64,000 nt of DNA. Origin: Saccharopolyspora montiporae. Lineage in GTDB: Bacteria > Actinomycetota > Actinomycetes > Mycobacteriales > Pseudonocardiaceae. Location: the NCBI RefSeq assembly GCF_015209505.1, contig NZ_JADEYC010000005.1, positions 186,001 through 250,000 of the forward strand, read 5' to 3'. The notes beneath the pieces are model-generated. The model was given only the letters and a program-made list of their open reading frames with translations. It was not told where the DNA came from and ran no database searches. The position numbers and the translations under genes are program-made. Of this stretch, positions 54,887 to 64,000 are shown in pieces. Positions within the stretch are counted from its first letter, which is position 1. Every line of letters starts with the position of its first letter.

Positions 54887-55819
54887 CTACCGCAGCGCGG
54901 GGCGGGTGAGCGACAGCGCGCGGGCGGCGGTGTCCACCTCGGCTGCCACGCCGAGCGGGACGGTGCGCTGACCGGCGCAGTGCCCGAAACCGAGTCCGCC
55001 GAGGACCGGGACGCCGAGCCCGCCGAGCCGGTCCAGCAGCGTCGCGCGCACCTGTTCGGGCGGCCCGCAGTCGGTCCAGGAACCCAGCACGACCGCGGAC
55101 GCCCCGGCGAACCAGCCCGCGCGCAGCAGCTGCTGCAGCGCGCGGTCGATCCGGTAGGGCTCCTCGCCGACGTCTTCGAGCACCGCGATGCCGCGTTCCG
55201 GCCGGGGACCCGCGTCGGGTGCGCCGAGGCCGGCCGCCAGCAGCGCGAGGTTGCCGCCGTAGGTGACGCCGCGGGCGCGGCCGGGGACCAGTTCCTCGGC
55301 GTCGGAGCGGGTCAGCGTCGTCGTCGTTTCGGGGTCGAACAGGCTGCGTCGCAGGTGTTCGCGGGCGGGGGCGTCCTCGGCGAACGCGGCGGTGCCGACC
55401 ATCGGGGCGAACGCGGTGACCACGCCCAGGTGCGCGGCGAACGCCTCGTGCAGCGCGGTGACGTCGCTGGAGCCGACCAGTGCCTTCGGCTCCGCCGCGG
55501 ACATCGCGGTCCAGTCCAGGTGCTCCAGGACGCGGGTGCAGCCGTAGCCGCCGCGGGCGCACAGCACGGCCGCGATGTCCGGATCGCAGTAGGCGCGCCG
55601 CAGGTCGGCGGCGCGGTCGGTGTCGGTTCCGGCCAGGTAGTCCAGCCGCGGGTGCCGGTCGAGCAGGTGTTCGCCGAGGCGCACGTGCAGCCCCCAGGAG
55701 CGCAGGTGCTCAAGACCGGCGTCGAGCACGTCGCCGGGGACCGGGCCGGCCGGCGCCACGAGCGCCACGGTGTCGCCGGGATGCAGGCGCGCGGGCCTGC
55801 GTCGTTCGCGTGCGCTCAC
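54887..55819 (-). CDS. ldcA: LD-carboxypeptidase (peptidase S66 family)
   Basis: Serine peptidase that removes the terminal D-Ala from muropeptide tetrapeptides during cell-wall recycling, or a self-immunity peptidase related to MccF. The 310-residue product has the catalytic Ser118 in GSSDVTALH, the Glu in VLEDVGEEPYRIDR and the His in GFGHC, all three in correct order. There is no signal peptide, so it is cytosolic. The GTG at 55819 has GAGGGAG ahead of it. Confidence 0.88.
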   Translation of the reverse strand: MSARERRRPARLHPGDTVALVAPAGPVPGDVLDAGLEHLRSWGLHVRLGEHLLDRHPRLDYLAGTDTDRAADLRRAYCDPDIAAVLCARGGYGCTRVLEHLDWTAMSAAEPKALVGSSDVTALHEAFAAHLGVVTAFAPMVGTAAFAEDAPAREHLRRSLFDPETTTTLTRSDAEELVPGRARGVTYGGNLALLAAGLGAPDAGPRPERGIAVLEDVGEEPYRIDRALQQLLRAGWFAGASAVVLGSWTDCGPPEQVRATLLDRLGGLGVPVLGGLGFGHCAGQRTVPLGVAAEVDTAARALSLTRPALR

Positions 55820-56029
55820 CGGGTGCGCTCCCTCGGTCGGTCGTGGTGTCCGCGACCGGACGGTATCCGTTCCGCACCCGCCGCGGCGTTCGCGAGCGGC
55901 GAACAACCCCGTGTGCGGGCATAACCGGAGTGCAGCGCGTTGCGCTCCGCGTACGTGGGCCGTGGTGACGTGCGAAACGGGGGCCAGTCGCACGCGCCTG
56001 CCCGCCGGTGGCCTAGTGTCGAGGGTGCC

Positions 56030-56596
56030 ATGGCTCGTGTCATCCACGTCTTCCGCGAACCCGACCGATTCGTCGCAGGAACGGTCGGGGAACCCGGTGA
56101 TCGCACCTTCTACCTGCAGGCCACCGAGGACTTCCGCACGGTGAGCGTGCAGTTGGAGAAGCAGCAGGTCACCGTGCTGTCCGAACGCATCGGCGCCCTG
56201 CTGGAGGAGGTGCAGCGCCGGTTCGACGCCGACTTGCCCGGCGAACCGCCGGAGGACGACGTCGACGCCGAACCGCTCGACGTCCCGGTCGAGGAGGAGT
56301 TCCGGGTCGGCACGATGGGCCTGGGCTGGGACGCCGAGACCGAGTCCGTCGTGGTGGAGCTGCTCGCGGTCACCGAGGAGGAGATCGACGAGTCGGTGGT
56401 GCTCGACGACACCGAGGAAGGCCCGGACGCGCTGCGCGTGTTCCTCACCCCTGCGCACGCCCGCGCGTTCGTGGAGCGGGCGGAGCGGGTGGTCAACGCG
56501 GGCCGCAAGCCGTGCCCGCTGTGCAACGAGCCGCTGGACCCGGGTGGGCACATCTGCCCGCGGCAGAACGGCTACCGCCGTTCCGACGAGGACTGA
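56030..56596 (+). CDS. DUF3090 family protein
   Basis: Function unknown but conserved in actinobacteria. The 188-residue acidic product starts ARVIHVFREPDRFVAGTVGEPG, has RTFYLQATEDFRTVSVQLEKQQ, an acidic middle and a C-terminal zinc-ribbon-like part CPLCNEPLDPGGHICPRQNG. GAGGG lies four bases before the ATG, and TAGTGT at 56014-56019 could be the -10. The SCO1664 partner starts 6 bp after it, as in other actinobacteria. Confidence 0.85.
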   Translation: MARVIHVFREPDRFVAGTVGEPGDRTFYLQATEDFRTVSVQLEKQQVTVLSERIGALLEEVQRRFDADLPGEPPEDDVDAEPLDVPVEEEFRVGTMGLGWDAETESVVVELLAVTEEEIDESVVLDDTEEGPDALRVFLTPAHARAFVERAERVVNAGRKPCPLCNEPLDPGGHICPRQNGYRRSDED

Positions 56597-56602
56597 GGCT
56601 GC

Positions 56603-57397
56603 GTGCACCCGGCTGACCCGGCCGTGCGGGAGCTGCTGCGCGACGGTGAGCTGCAGGTCCAGGGCAGGTTGGTGGAAGCGTCCAACGCCACGTTGCTGTG
56701 CGCTGTCGAATCCGGTCCGCTGCGGGCCGAGTGCGTGTACAAGCCGGTGCGCGGCGAGCGGCCGCTGTGGGATTTCCCGGACGGGACGCTGGCCGGCCGC
56801 GAGGTGGCGGCGTTCCTGCTGGACGAGGCCGCGGGCTGGGGGCTGATCCCGCCGACGCTGCTGCGCGAGGGACCGTTCGGCCCCGGGATGGCCCAGTTCT
56901 GGGTCGACACCGAGGAGGACTCCGAACCGGTGGACCTGGTGGCGCCGGACGAGGTGCCCACGGGCTGGCTGCCCGTGCTGCAGGCCCAGGACCACCGCGG
57001 CGAGCCCGTGCTGCTGGTGCACGCCGACGACCCGCAGCTGCAGCGACTGGCCGTGCTGGACATCGTGCTCAACAACGCCGACCGCAAGGGCGGGCACGTG
57101 CTGCGCACCCCGGACGGGCAGGTCCTCGGCGTCGACCACGGCGTCGCGCTCAACGCCGAGGACAAGCTGCGCACCGTGCTGTGGGGCTGGATCGGCCAGG
57201 ACCTGCCCGCCGAGGTGACCGACGTGCTCGGGCGGTTGCGTGCCGAGTTGGAGGGACCGCTGGCCCAGCAGCTCGCCGAGCACATCACGCCCAAGGAGGT
57301 GCGCGCCGTCGCTGCGCGGGTCGAGCGGCTGCTCAGCGAGGGCGTGTTCCCCGCCCCGTCCGGCGAGTGGCCCGCGATCCCCTGGCCGGCGTTCTAG
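56603..57397 (+). CDS. SCO1664 family protein (PI3/4-kinase-like fold)
   Basis: The 264-residue product has kinase-like motifs: a lysine in CVYKPVRGERPLWDFPDG, the catalytic-loop-like LDIVLNNADRKGGHVL and the metal-site-like GVDHGVALN. This is the pattern of the HipA/PI3K-like superfamily, and members are annotated SCO1664. Substrate unknown. In many relatives this pair is followed by mshC (mycothiol synthesis), which is not here. GTG start 6 bp after the DUF3090 gene. Confidence 0.85.
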   Translation: MHPADPAVRELLRDGELQVQGRLVEASNATLLCAVESGPLRAECVYKPVRGERPLWDFPDGTLAGREVAAFLLDEAAGWGLIPPTLLREGPFGPGMAQFWVDTEEDSEPVDLVAPDEVPTGWLPVLQAQDHRGEPVLLVHADDPQLQRLAVLDIVLNNADRKGGHVLRTPDGQVLGVDHGVALNAEDKLRTVLWGWIGQDLPAEVTDVLGRLRAELEGPLAQQLAEHITPKEVRAVAARVERLLSEGVFPAPSGEWPAIPWPAF

Positions 57398-57462
57398 GCC
57401 CTCGGCCGTGAGCTCGCGCACCGGACGTGCGCGCGGGCCGTGCGCCGAGGCAGGCTGGACGG

Positions 57463-58461
57463 GTGCGACCACTGCGCCCGACACCCGAGATCCAGACCGA
57501 CTACCTGGACCGGCTGCAGTCCCGCCTCCCGGGGTTCCGGGACGTGCTGCGGCTGATGTGGACCGGCGGATTCCGGGCGCGGGTGGCCGATGCGGACCGG
57601 ATCCCGGTGCTGCGCAGCGGGCTGGAGCCGATCGGCCCGCAGGACACCGCGCTGACCTGGGTGGGGCACGCGAGCTTCCTGCTGCGTACCGGCGGTGCCG
57701 CGGTGCTCGTGGATCCGGTCTGGTCCGAGCGCATCCCGGGAGTGCCGCGCAGGATCACCCCGCCGGGCGTGGCGTTCGGCGAGCTGCCGCCGATCGACGC
57801 GGTGCTGATCACGCACAACCACTACGACCACCTGGATGCGCCGACCGTGCTGCGGCTGCCGCGGGCCACACCGGTGCTGGTCCCGGCCGGGGTGGGTCGC
57901 TGGTTCCGTAGGCGCGGGTTCACCGAGGTCGTCGAGTTCGACTGGGGGGACAGCGCCGAGATCGCGGGGCTCACCGTCGATTTCACCCCCGCCCAGCATT
58001 GGAGCAGGCGCGGGCCGCTGGACACCTGCCGCAGCTTGTGGGGCAGCTGGATGATCACCGGGCCGCAGCACCGGCTCTACCACGCGGGTGACACCGGCTA
58101 CGGACCGCACCTGGCCGAGATCGGCCGCCGCTTCCCCGGGATCGACGTGGCCATGGTGCCGATCGGGGCGTACGCGCCCAGCTGGTTCATGCGTCCCGTG
58201 CACATGGATCCCGCCGAGGCCGTGCAGGCGGTGCGCGATCTCGGCGCGGCGCGGGCGGCGAGCATGCACTGGGGCACGTTCGTGCTCACCCGGGAGCCGG
58301 TGACCGAACCGCTGCTGTGGCTGCGCAAGGCGTGGCAGGACAGCGGGCGCGACCCGGGGGAGCTGTGGGACCTGGCGGTCGGCGAGAGCCGGGTGCTGCC
58401 CGCGCTCGGTGGTGCCGACGGGTCCGGCGAGCGCGCGGTGCGCGGCGCGGACCCGGCCTGA
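57463..58461 (+). CDS. Metallo-beta-lactamase-fold hydrolase (UlaG/NAPE-PLD-like)
   Basis: Putative metal-dependent hydrolase. The 332-residue product has WVGHASFLLRTGG, the metal motif LITHNHYDHLD, further ligands in PAQHWSRRGPLD and YHAGDTGYG, and a final MHWGTF His, which matches the UlaG/NAPE-PLD-like group rather than class B lactamases. The substrate is unknown. The GTG at 57463 has CAGGCT six bases upstream (near-leaderless -10); a GTG at 57427 would add 12 Arg-rich residues. Confidence 0.82.
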   Translation: MRPLRPTPEIQTDYLDRLQSRLPGFRDVLRLMWTGGFRARVADADRIPVLRSGLEPIGPQDTALTWVGHASFLLRTGGAAVLVDPVWSERIPGVPRRITPPGVAFGELPPIDAVLITHNHYDHLDAPTVLRLPRATPVLVPAGVGRWFRRRGFTEVVEFDWGDSAEIAGLTVDFTPAQHWSRRGPLDTCRSLWGSWMITGPQHRLYHAGDTGYGPHLAEIGRRFPGIDVAMVPIGAYAPSWFMRPVHMDPAEAVQAVRDLGAARAASMHWGTFVLTREPVTEPLLWLRKAWQDSGRDPGELWDLAVGESRVLPALGGADGSGERAVRGADPA

Positions 58462-58469
58462 ACGCCAGC

Positions 58470-58475
58470 TAGCAT
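58470..58475 (+). promoter_or_regulatory. -10 element TAGCAT of the leaderless SDR gene
   Basis: TAGCAT lies 6 nt before the ATG at 58482 and starts 9 nt after the preceding stop codon, so the SDR gene has its own leaderless transcript. Confidence 0.5.
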
Positions 58476-58481
58476 CCGGGC

Positions 58482-59312
58482 ATGCCCGGTGATCCGCCCG
58501 CCGACCTGTCCCGCGATCCGCTCCCGCTGCGCGGGCGCACGGCGCTGATCACCGGGGTCAGCCGCCGGCAGGGGATCGGGTACGCGACCGCGCGGCGCCT
58601 GGCGGCGTTCGGCGCCTCGGTGTACTTGCACCACCACGCCGCGCACGACCGCGAACAACCCTGGGGCGCGGACGATCTGGACGCGGTGCGCTGCGGTGTC
58701 GCCCGGTGGCTGGCCGACGGGGCGCGGCTGGCCGATTCCGGCGGCGACCTCGCGGATCCGGACGAGCCGGACCGGGTGGTGGCCGCGGCGGTGGCCGAGT
58801 TCGGTCGGCTCGACGTGCTGGTGTGCAACCAGGCGCGCAGCGGGTCCGACGGAGCCCTCGGCGAGTTGGACGCGCGGATGCTGGACGGTCACTACGCGGT
58901 GAACACGCGGGCCTCGATCCTGCTGGTGCAGGCGTTCGCCCGGTACCGCGCCGGTGCGCCGGGCGGCCGGGTGGTGCTGCTGACCTCCGGGCAGCAGCAA
59001 GGGCCGATGCCCGGCGAGGTGGCCTACGCGGCGGCCAAGGGCGCGCTGGCCGAGATCACGGTCACGCTGGCCGATCAGCTCGCGGATGCGGGCACCACGC
59101 TGAACACGGTCAATCCGGGACCGGTGGACACCGGCTACCTGGACGAGGAGACCTGGCGCAGCGTCCGCCCGATGTTCCCGCTGGGCCGCTACGGCGAACC
59201 GGACGATCCGGCGCGGTTGATCGCGTGGCTGGCCACCGACGAGGCGGCGTGGATCACCGGGCAGGTGATCAACACCGAGGGCGGTTTCTCCCGCTGGCGC
59301 CCGCGGGGCTGA
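58482..59312 (+). CDS. Short-chain dehydrogenase/reductase
   Basis: NAD(P)-dependent oxidoreductase. The 276-residue product has the cofactor motif TGVSRRQGIG (about 25-34), catalytic Ser in LTSGQQQGP and YAAAK (Tyr and Lys), and the C-terminal NPGPVDTGY. The usual NNAG reads CNQAR here. A roughly 25-residue insertion after the second strand (HDREQPWGADDLDAVRCG region) is also found in an SDR subgroup annotated as 3-ketoacyl-ACP reductase-like. Substrate unknown. Convergent with the ABC permease 7 bp away. Confidence 0.85.
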   Translation: MPGDPPADLSRDPLPLRGRTALITGVSRRQGIGYATARRLAAFGASVYLHHHAAHDREQPWGADDLDAVRCGVARWLADGARLADSGGDLADPDEPDRVVAAAVAEFGRLDVLVCNQARSGSDGALGELDARMLDGHYAVNTRASILLVQAFARYRAGAPGGRVVLLTSGQQQGPMPGEVAYAAAKGALAEITVTLADQLADAGTTLNTVNPGPVDTGYLDEETWRSVRPMFPLGRYGEPDDPARLIAWLATDEAAWITGQVINTEGGFSRWRPRG

Positions 59313-59319
59313 GCCGTGC

Positions 59320-60099
59320 TCACAGGGAGCCGGCGGCCTCCGCGGACGCCGCGCGGCGCCCGCCGGGCACCAGCACCCGCTCGGCCAGCGCCACCGCGCC
59401 GAACAGCAGCAGCCCCGCGATCGTAAGCCAGCCGATCGCCGCGAAAGCCATTGCGCTGTCCAAATTTCCGCGCGCATCCAGCAGCACGACGCCCAGGCCG
59501 TCGTCCGAGCCCACGAACTCGGCGACCACCGCCCCCACCACGGCCAGCGTGACGGCGACCTTGGCTCCGGCGAAGATGCTCGGCAGCGCCCAGGGCCAGC
59601 GCACCTTCCAGAACGCCTGCCAGCGCCCGGCGCCCATCGAGCGGACCAGCACCAGGCTCTGCGGACGGGTGGCGGCCAAGCCCACCAGCGCGTCGACGAT
59701 GAGCGGGAAGAACGAGATCAGCGCCACCATGAGCACTTTCGGCAGCTGGCCGAATCCGAACCAGATGATGAACAGCGGCGCCACGGCGACCTTCGGCACC
59801 ACCTGGGCCACGATCAGCAGCGGGTAGAGGGCGCGGTGCAGCGCGTCGCTGTAGGTCATCAGCACCGCTACCGGCAGCGCGACCAGGACGGCGAGACCGA
59901 ACCCGGCGAGCACGGCCAGCAGCGTCGGCACCGATTCCGTGGCCAGCAGTGGCGCGTCGGCCACCATGGTGCCCAGCACGGTCAGCGGTGCGGGCAGCAC
60001 GTACTCCGGAACCTGCCCGGCGGTGACGACCACCTGCCAGACCGCGCAGCACACCACCAGCAGACCGACCGGCAGCAGCGCGGAGCGGATGTGGGTCAT
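59320..60099 (-). CDS. ABC transporter permease (SsuC/ThiX type)
   Basis: Inner-membrane subunit. The 259-residue product has about six helices and an EAA loop (LVRSMGAGRWQAFWKVRWPW) typical of nitrate/sulfonate/HMP-type importers, plus VPKVAVAPLFIIWFGFGQ. Last gene of the operon; its ATG overlaps the ATPase stop by 4 bp. Confidence 0.88.
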   Translation of the reverse strand: MTHIRSALLPVGLLVVCCAVWQVVVTAGQVPEYVLPAPLTVLGTMVADAPLLATESVPTLLAVLAGFGLAVLVALPVAVLMTYSDALHRALYPLLIVAQVVPKVAVAPLFIIWFGFGQLPKVLMVALISFFPLIVDALVGLAATRPQSLVLVRSMGAGRWQAFWKVRWPWALPSIFAGAKVAVTLAVVGAVVAEFVGSDDGLGVVLLDARGNLDSAMAFAAIGWLTIAGLLLFGAVALAERVLVPGGRRAASAEAAGSL

Positions 60100-60920
60100 G
60101 CCTGGTCACCTCCTCGCGCGGCGTCGGCCGCGGGTTCGTCGTCCGGGTCCGCGCCGAACACCCCGAGCCGGGCGAACACGTCCCGGATCCGGCCGACCAG
60201 CGCGGCGAACTCCGGTGTCGCGCGGATCTCCGGACGGCGCGGGCGGTCGAAGCCGATGTCGATGTCGGCGGCGATGCCGGCCGGGCGCGGGGAGAACACG
60301 AGCACCCGGTCGGCGAGGAAGACGGCTTCGTCGATGCTGTGCGTGACGAAGGCGACGGTCTTGCGTCGGGCCAGCCACAGCCGCTGCAGGTCGAGCTGGA
60401 TGCGGTCCCGGGTCAGCGCGTCCAACGCGCCGAACGGTTCGTCCAGCAGCAGCAGTTCCGGATCGTGCAGCAGCGCCCGGCACAGCGCGACCCGCTGCGC
60501 CATGCCGCCGGAGAGCTCGTCGGGGTAGTGCTGCTCGAACCCGCCGAGACCGACCTGCTGCAGCAGCCGCGCGGCCGCGTCCCGGTACGGCACCTTGGGC
60601 AGCTTGCGGATCTCGGCCTGCAGCAGCACGTTGTCCAGCGCCGTGCGCCATGGCAGCAGCTCGGGGTTCTGGAAGACCATGCCGAGCGCGGTGTGCGGGC
60701 CGTCGACCGGTTCGCCCGCGATCCGGATCTGCCCGGAGGTGGGTGCGGTGAGACCGGCCGCCGCGGTGAGCAGCGTGGACTTGCCGCATCCGCTGGGGCC
60801 CACGATGGCGAGGAACTCACCGCGGTGCAGCTGGAAGGTCATCTCCGCGACGGCCTGCACCGGACCGCCCGCGGCGGGGAAGGACTTGGTGACGCGGTCG
60901 ACGTCGACGAACGCGGTCAT
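60096..60920 (-). CDS. ABC transporter ATP-binding protein (SsuB/ThiZ type)
   Basis: ATPase of the same importer. The 274-residue product shows GPSGCGKSTLL (about 40-50), MVFQNPELLPWRTALDNV (Q-loop region), LSGGMAQRVALCRAL and LLLLDEPFGALDALTR, with HSIDEAVFLADRV at the H-loop. The PWRT-containing Q-loop region is typical of the nitrate/taurine/HMP class. Coupled by ATGA overlaps on both sides. Start 60920. Confidence 0.92.
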   Translation of the reverse strand: MTAFVDVDRVTKSFPAAGGPVQAVAEMTFQLHRGEFLAIVGPSGCGKSTLLTAAAGLTAPTSGQIRIAGEPVDGPHTALGMVFQNPELLPWRTALDNVLLQAEIRKLPKVPYRDAAARLLQQVGLGGFEQHYPDELSGGMAQRVALCRALLHDPELLLLDEPFGALDALTRDRIQLDLQRLWLARRKTVAFVTHSIDEAVFLADRVLVFSPRPAGIAADIDIGFDRPRRPEIRATPEFAALVGRIRDVFARLGVFGADPDDEPAADAARGGDQA

Positions 60921-61963
60921 CGGCTCGCTCCGGGGGATCGGCCCGGGTCGCAGTCCCCGGGCAGGAATTCGTTCGTGGCAACGGTTCCCGGCTGGACCAG
61001 GCCGGGATCGGTGCCGGTGCCGCGTTCCACGAGGCGGATGGTGTCGGCCCAGTCCGCGCGGTCGGTGCAACCGAACGGCTCTGCCCGGGTGCGCGCGGAG
61101 CGCAGCAGCCGGGCCGAGGCGTCCCATTGCGCGCGCAGCAGGTCCGGGGACAGCGCCGCCGACTCGTCGAGCCGGTAGTAGGAGCGCACTGCCGCGTCCG
61201 GGTCGTCGAGGACGGCTCGGGTCGCTTCGGCGGTGGCGGCCAGGAAGGCGCGCACCGTGCCCGGGTGTTGCGCCGCGAACCGGTCGCCCACCACGATTCC
61301 GGAGCTCAGCGCGTCGAGCCCGTGCTCACGGTAGGCGATGGTGCGGATCGCGCAGTCGCACTTCTCGCGCAGCTTGGGCAGCGAGACGTTCGTCAGGCCG
61401 AAGGTGAACTGCACCCGGTCGTTGAGGAACAGGGCTTCGCGCGCCGGCACGTCCACCCGGGGCAGGCCGATCCCGCCGGTGTCGACCCCGGTGGCCGCGG
61501 CGAAGGCGGGGAACAGCATCTCCGGTGCGCTGCCCGGGACGTAGCCGCCCTCGGTGCCGGCCAGGTCCGCGGGCTCGTCGATACCGGAGCCCGGTTTGCT
61601 GAACACCGCCAGCGGGGAGCGCTGCACCATCCCGGCCACCATCCGGACCGGGACGCCTTCGGCCGCGGACTGCACCAGGCTGGTGGCATCGGCGTAACCG
61701 AGGTCGTCCGAGCCGTTGGCCACGGTCTGGATCGTGGTGGCCGAGCCGTTGCCGGAGTTGAGCCGCACGTCGAGGCCGTGCGCGCGGTAGATGCCGCGGT
61801 CCACGCCCACGAGCAGCGGCAGCATGGCCCCGGTGAAGGCGACATCGGTGCGCACGTCGACGACGTCGTCGCCCGGGGCCCGCGTACCGCAGCCGGCGAG
61901 CAGTCCGACCAGCAGGAGCAGCGCTGAGAGTGCCGCAGCGGGGCGTGCGATCCGGGGTGCCAA
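60917..61963 (-). CDS. ABC transporter substrate-binding lipoprotein (NMT1/THI5-like)
   Basis: Solute-binding lipoprotein. The 348-residue product has a lipobox LLAGC (Cys25), then the NMT1/THI5 pattern: PLLVGVDRGIYRAHGLDVRL near 49-68, ATTIQTVANGSDDLGYADA and a second lobe. Possible ligands are a thiamine precursor, sulfonate or similar small molecule. Start TTG (61963) is supported by GAGGAG five bases ahead; the ATG five bases upstream is in another frame. Confidence 0.87.
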   Translation of the reverse strand: MAPRIARPAAALSALLLLVGLLAGCGTRAPGDDVVDVRTDVAFTGAMLPLLVGVDRGIYRAHGLDVRLNSGNGSATTIQTVANGSDDLGYADATSLVQSAAEGVPVRMVAGMVQRSPLAVFSKPGSGIDEPADLAGTEGGYVPGSAPEMLFPAFAAATGVDTGGIGLPRVDVPAREALFLNDRVQFTFGLTNVSLPKLREKCDCAIRTIAYREHGLDALSSGIVVGDRFAAQHPGTVRAFLAATAEATRAVLDDPDAAVRSYYRLDESAALSPDLLRAQWDASARLLRSARTRAEPFGCTDRADWADTIRLVERGTGTDPGLVQPGTVATNEFLPGDCDPGRSPGASR

Positions 61964-61995
61964 CGCATCTCCTCACCGGAAGGGATATGCCGGTG

Positions 61996-62028
61996 AGTAT
62001 CTTGATGCTAAGTTAGTCCTGTCAAGAT
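61996..62028 (-). promoter_or_regulatory. Promoter and inverted repeat of the NMT1/THI5-type ABC operon
   Basis: On the minus strand TTGACA (62020-62025), an 18-bp spacer and GATACT (61996-62001) form the best-matching promoter in the window; transcription should start near 61990. A perfect inverted repeat ATCTTGA-N16-TCAAGAT (61999-62028) reaches from within the -10 to beyond the -35, and CTAA-G-TTAG (62008-62016) lies between its arms. This looks like a repressor operator. Confidence 0.65.
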
Positions 62029-62060
62029 GTCCGCCGCCGCGCGGTCCGCCCGAGACGGCG

Positions 62061-63302
<1,242 letters not shown>

Positions 63303-63436
63303 CGCCGTCCTCCGCTCCGCGCGCGTCACCGGTGCGCGGGCCCGGGGTGCGCCCGACGGGCCCGCGAGTTCTTTCTACCGCACTCGCGCACCGCGCCGAA
63401 TCGTCGCGGATGGTGAACCTCCTCGCAGCGACCCGG

Positions 63437-63471
63437 CGACCGGCCGCCCGCACGGCACGGGCGGCCGGTCG
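63437..63471 (-). terminator. Terminator hairpin after the glycine-betaine-binding gene
   Basis: A perfect 14-bp stem (63437-63450 with 63458-63471) with a 7-nt loop starts 8 nt after the stop codon on the minus strand. No U tract. Confidence 0.7.
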
Positions 63472-63479
63472 CGGGTGCC

Positions 63480-64000
63480 TCACCGCGGTGGGGCGAAGGA
63501 GTTGATCACGTCCGGGTTGGCCTCGGCCCAGCGGCGCGCCGCCTCGGGCTCCTGGCCCTTGCCCGCGCTGTTGATCTCGTTCTCCAACGAGGCCAGCTGC
63601 TCGTCGTTGAGCCGGAACTTCTGCAGCATCTCGGTGATCTCCGGGAAATCCTGGCCGAAGCCCTGCCTGCCGATCGAGTGCAGCTGCTCGGCACCGCCCA
63701 TCGCACCGCGCGGGTCCTGCAGGTCCTTGAGCGGGTAGCGGGCGTAGGCCCAGTGCGGGTGCCAGAGGGTCACCACGATGGGCTGCTGCTCGTTGATCGA
63801 CTTCTCCAGCGAGGCCAGCATCGCCGTGGTGGAGGAGGTCTGCAGCGTGTATTCGTCCTGCAGGCCGTACTCCGGGATCGCGCTCTGCTCGGTGGTTCGG
63901 GTCAGGCCCGCCCCCGGGTCGATGCCGGTGATCGTGCCGTCGAACTCCGCCCCGCGGCCCTTGAGGTCCTCGATCGAGTTGATGTCGGTGAGGTACTCGG
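63480..64000 (-). CDS. Glycine betaine/proline ABC transporter substrate-binding protein, 3' part
   Basis: Partial gene cut by the window end; the frame is open from 64000 to the stop at 63480. The visible 172 residues show the OpuAC pattern: GTITGIDPGAGL, SSTTAMLASLEKSI, TLWHPHWAYARYPLKDLQDP (the aromatic ligand-cage region) and a helical C-terminus ending NSFAPPR. It binds an osmoprotectant such as glycine betaine for import by an ABC permease. Its neighbours lie outside the window. Confidence 0.88.
   Translation of the reverse strand, partial: EYLTDINSIEDLKGRGAEFDGTITGIDPGAGLTRTTEQSAIPEYGLQDEYTLQTSSTTAMLASLEKSINEQQPIVVTLWHPHWAYARYPLKDLQDPRGAMGGAEQLHSIGRQGFGQDFPEITEMLQKFRLNDEQLASLENEINSAGKGQEPEAARRWAEANPDVINSFAPPR

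Overview
The window is chromosomal DNA of a very GC-rich actinobacterium. Several things point to Pseudonocardiales, with a Saccharopolyspora-like genome as my best guess: GTG and TTG starts are common, (A/G)TGA gene overlaps are frequent, many promoters consist of TANNNT placed 6-8 nt before the start codon (leaderless mRNAs), and the gene order ctaB/tkt-tal-zwf-opcA-pgl and ctaA-ABC-mptB/sufR-sufBDCSUT is typical of the group. The genus is an inference. I saw no phage, IS element, CRISPR array, tRNA or rRNA.

Region 1 (1-13223) is central carbon metabolism: pgk-tpiA-secG-rbpA-rraA on the plus strand, a secreted glycoside-hydrolase-like protein, then tkt-tal, pgi-zwf-opcA-pgl on the minus strand. 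pgi sits inside the pentose phosphate cluster, behind a strong hairpin, and is translationally coupled to zwf. Region 2 (13224-23859) holds ctaB and ctaA (heme O and heme A synthesis), a DUF2157-like membrane protein, a quinone reductase, an ATP-grasp enzyme, a MarR/GbsR-type regulator, a SalK-like protein, an ABC-2 exporter and an MptB-like mannosyltransferase. Region 3 (23908-30505) is a complete SUF iron-sulfur cluster operon, sufR-B-D-C-S-U-T, with a SufR-type operator on the promoter and an intrinsic terminator at the end.

Region 4 (30752-38349) is an iron-regulated siderophore locus. A ferric-siderophore-binding lipoprotein is divergent from a tightly overlapped operon of PLP decarboxylase, NIS synthetase, amine N-hydroxylase and second NIS synthetase. 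Two IdeR/DmdR1-type iron boxes lie between them. No acyltransferase, exporter or uptake permease is present. Region 5 (38337-47978) has an EAL-CBS-GGDEF protein, a lone lycopene cyclase, dgt coupled to an acVLRF1-type peptidyl-tRNA hydrolase, an ABC-F protein with a candidate leader peptide, a small HTH protein, an enoyl-CoA hydratase and a TetR regulator. Region 6 (48091-64000) has an Imm1-like orphan, a four-gene oligopeptide ABC transporter, a uridine-kinase-like protein with an LD-carboxypeptidase, the DUF3090/SCO1664 pair, a metallo-beta-lactamase-fold protein, an SDR, an NMT1/THI5-type ABC transporter with a good promoter, a family VIII-type serine hydrolase and the 3' part of a glycine-betaine-binding protein.

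The most interesting signals are the acyltransferase-less NIS locus, the SufR operator over the -10 of a leaderless sufR, three mini-ORFs whose stop codons overlap the start of the next gene (ctaB, the MarR-like gene, the Imm1-like gene), a leader peptide with a possible attenuator before the ABC-F gene, and an inverted repeat enclosing the promoter of the NMT1/THI5 transporter. No sequence search or folding program was run; family names rest on motifs and context read by eye.
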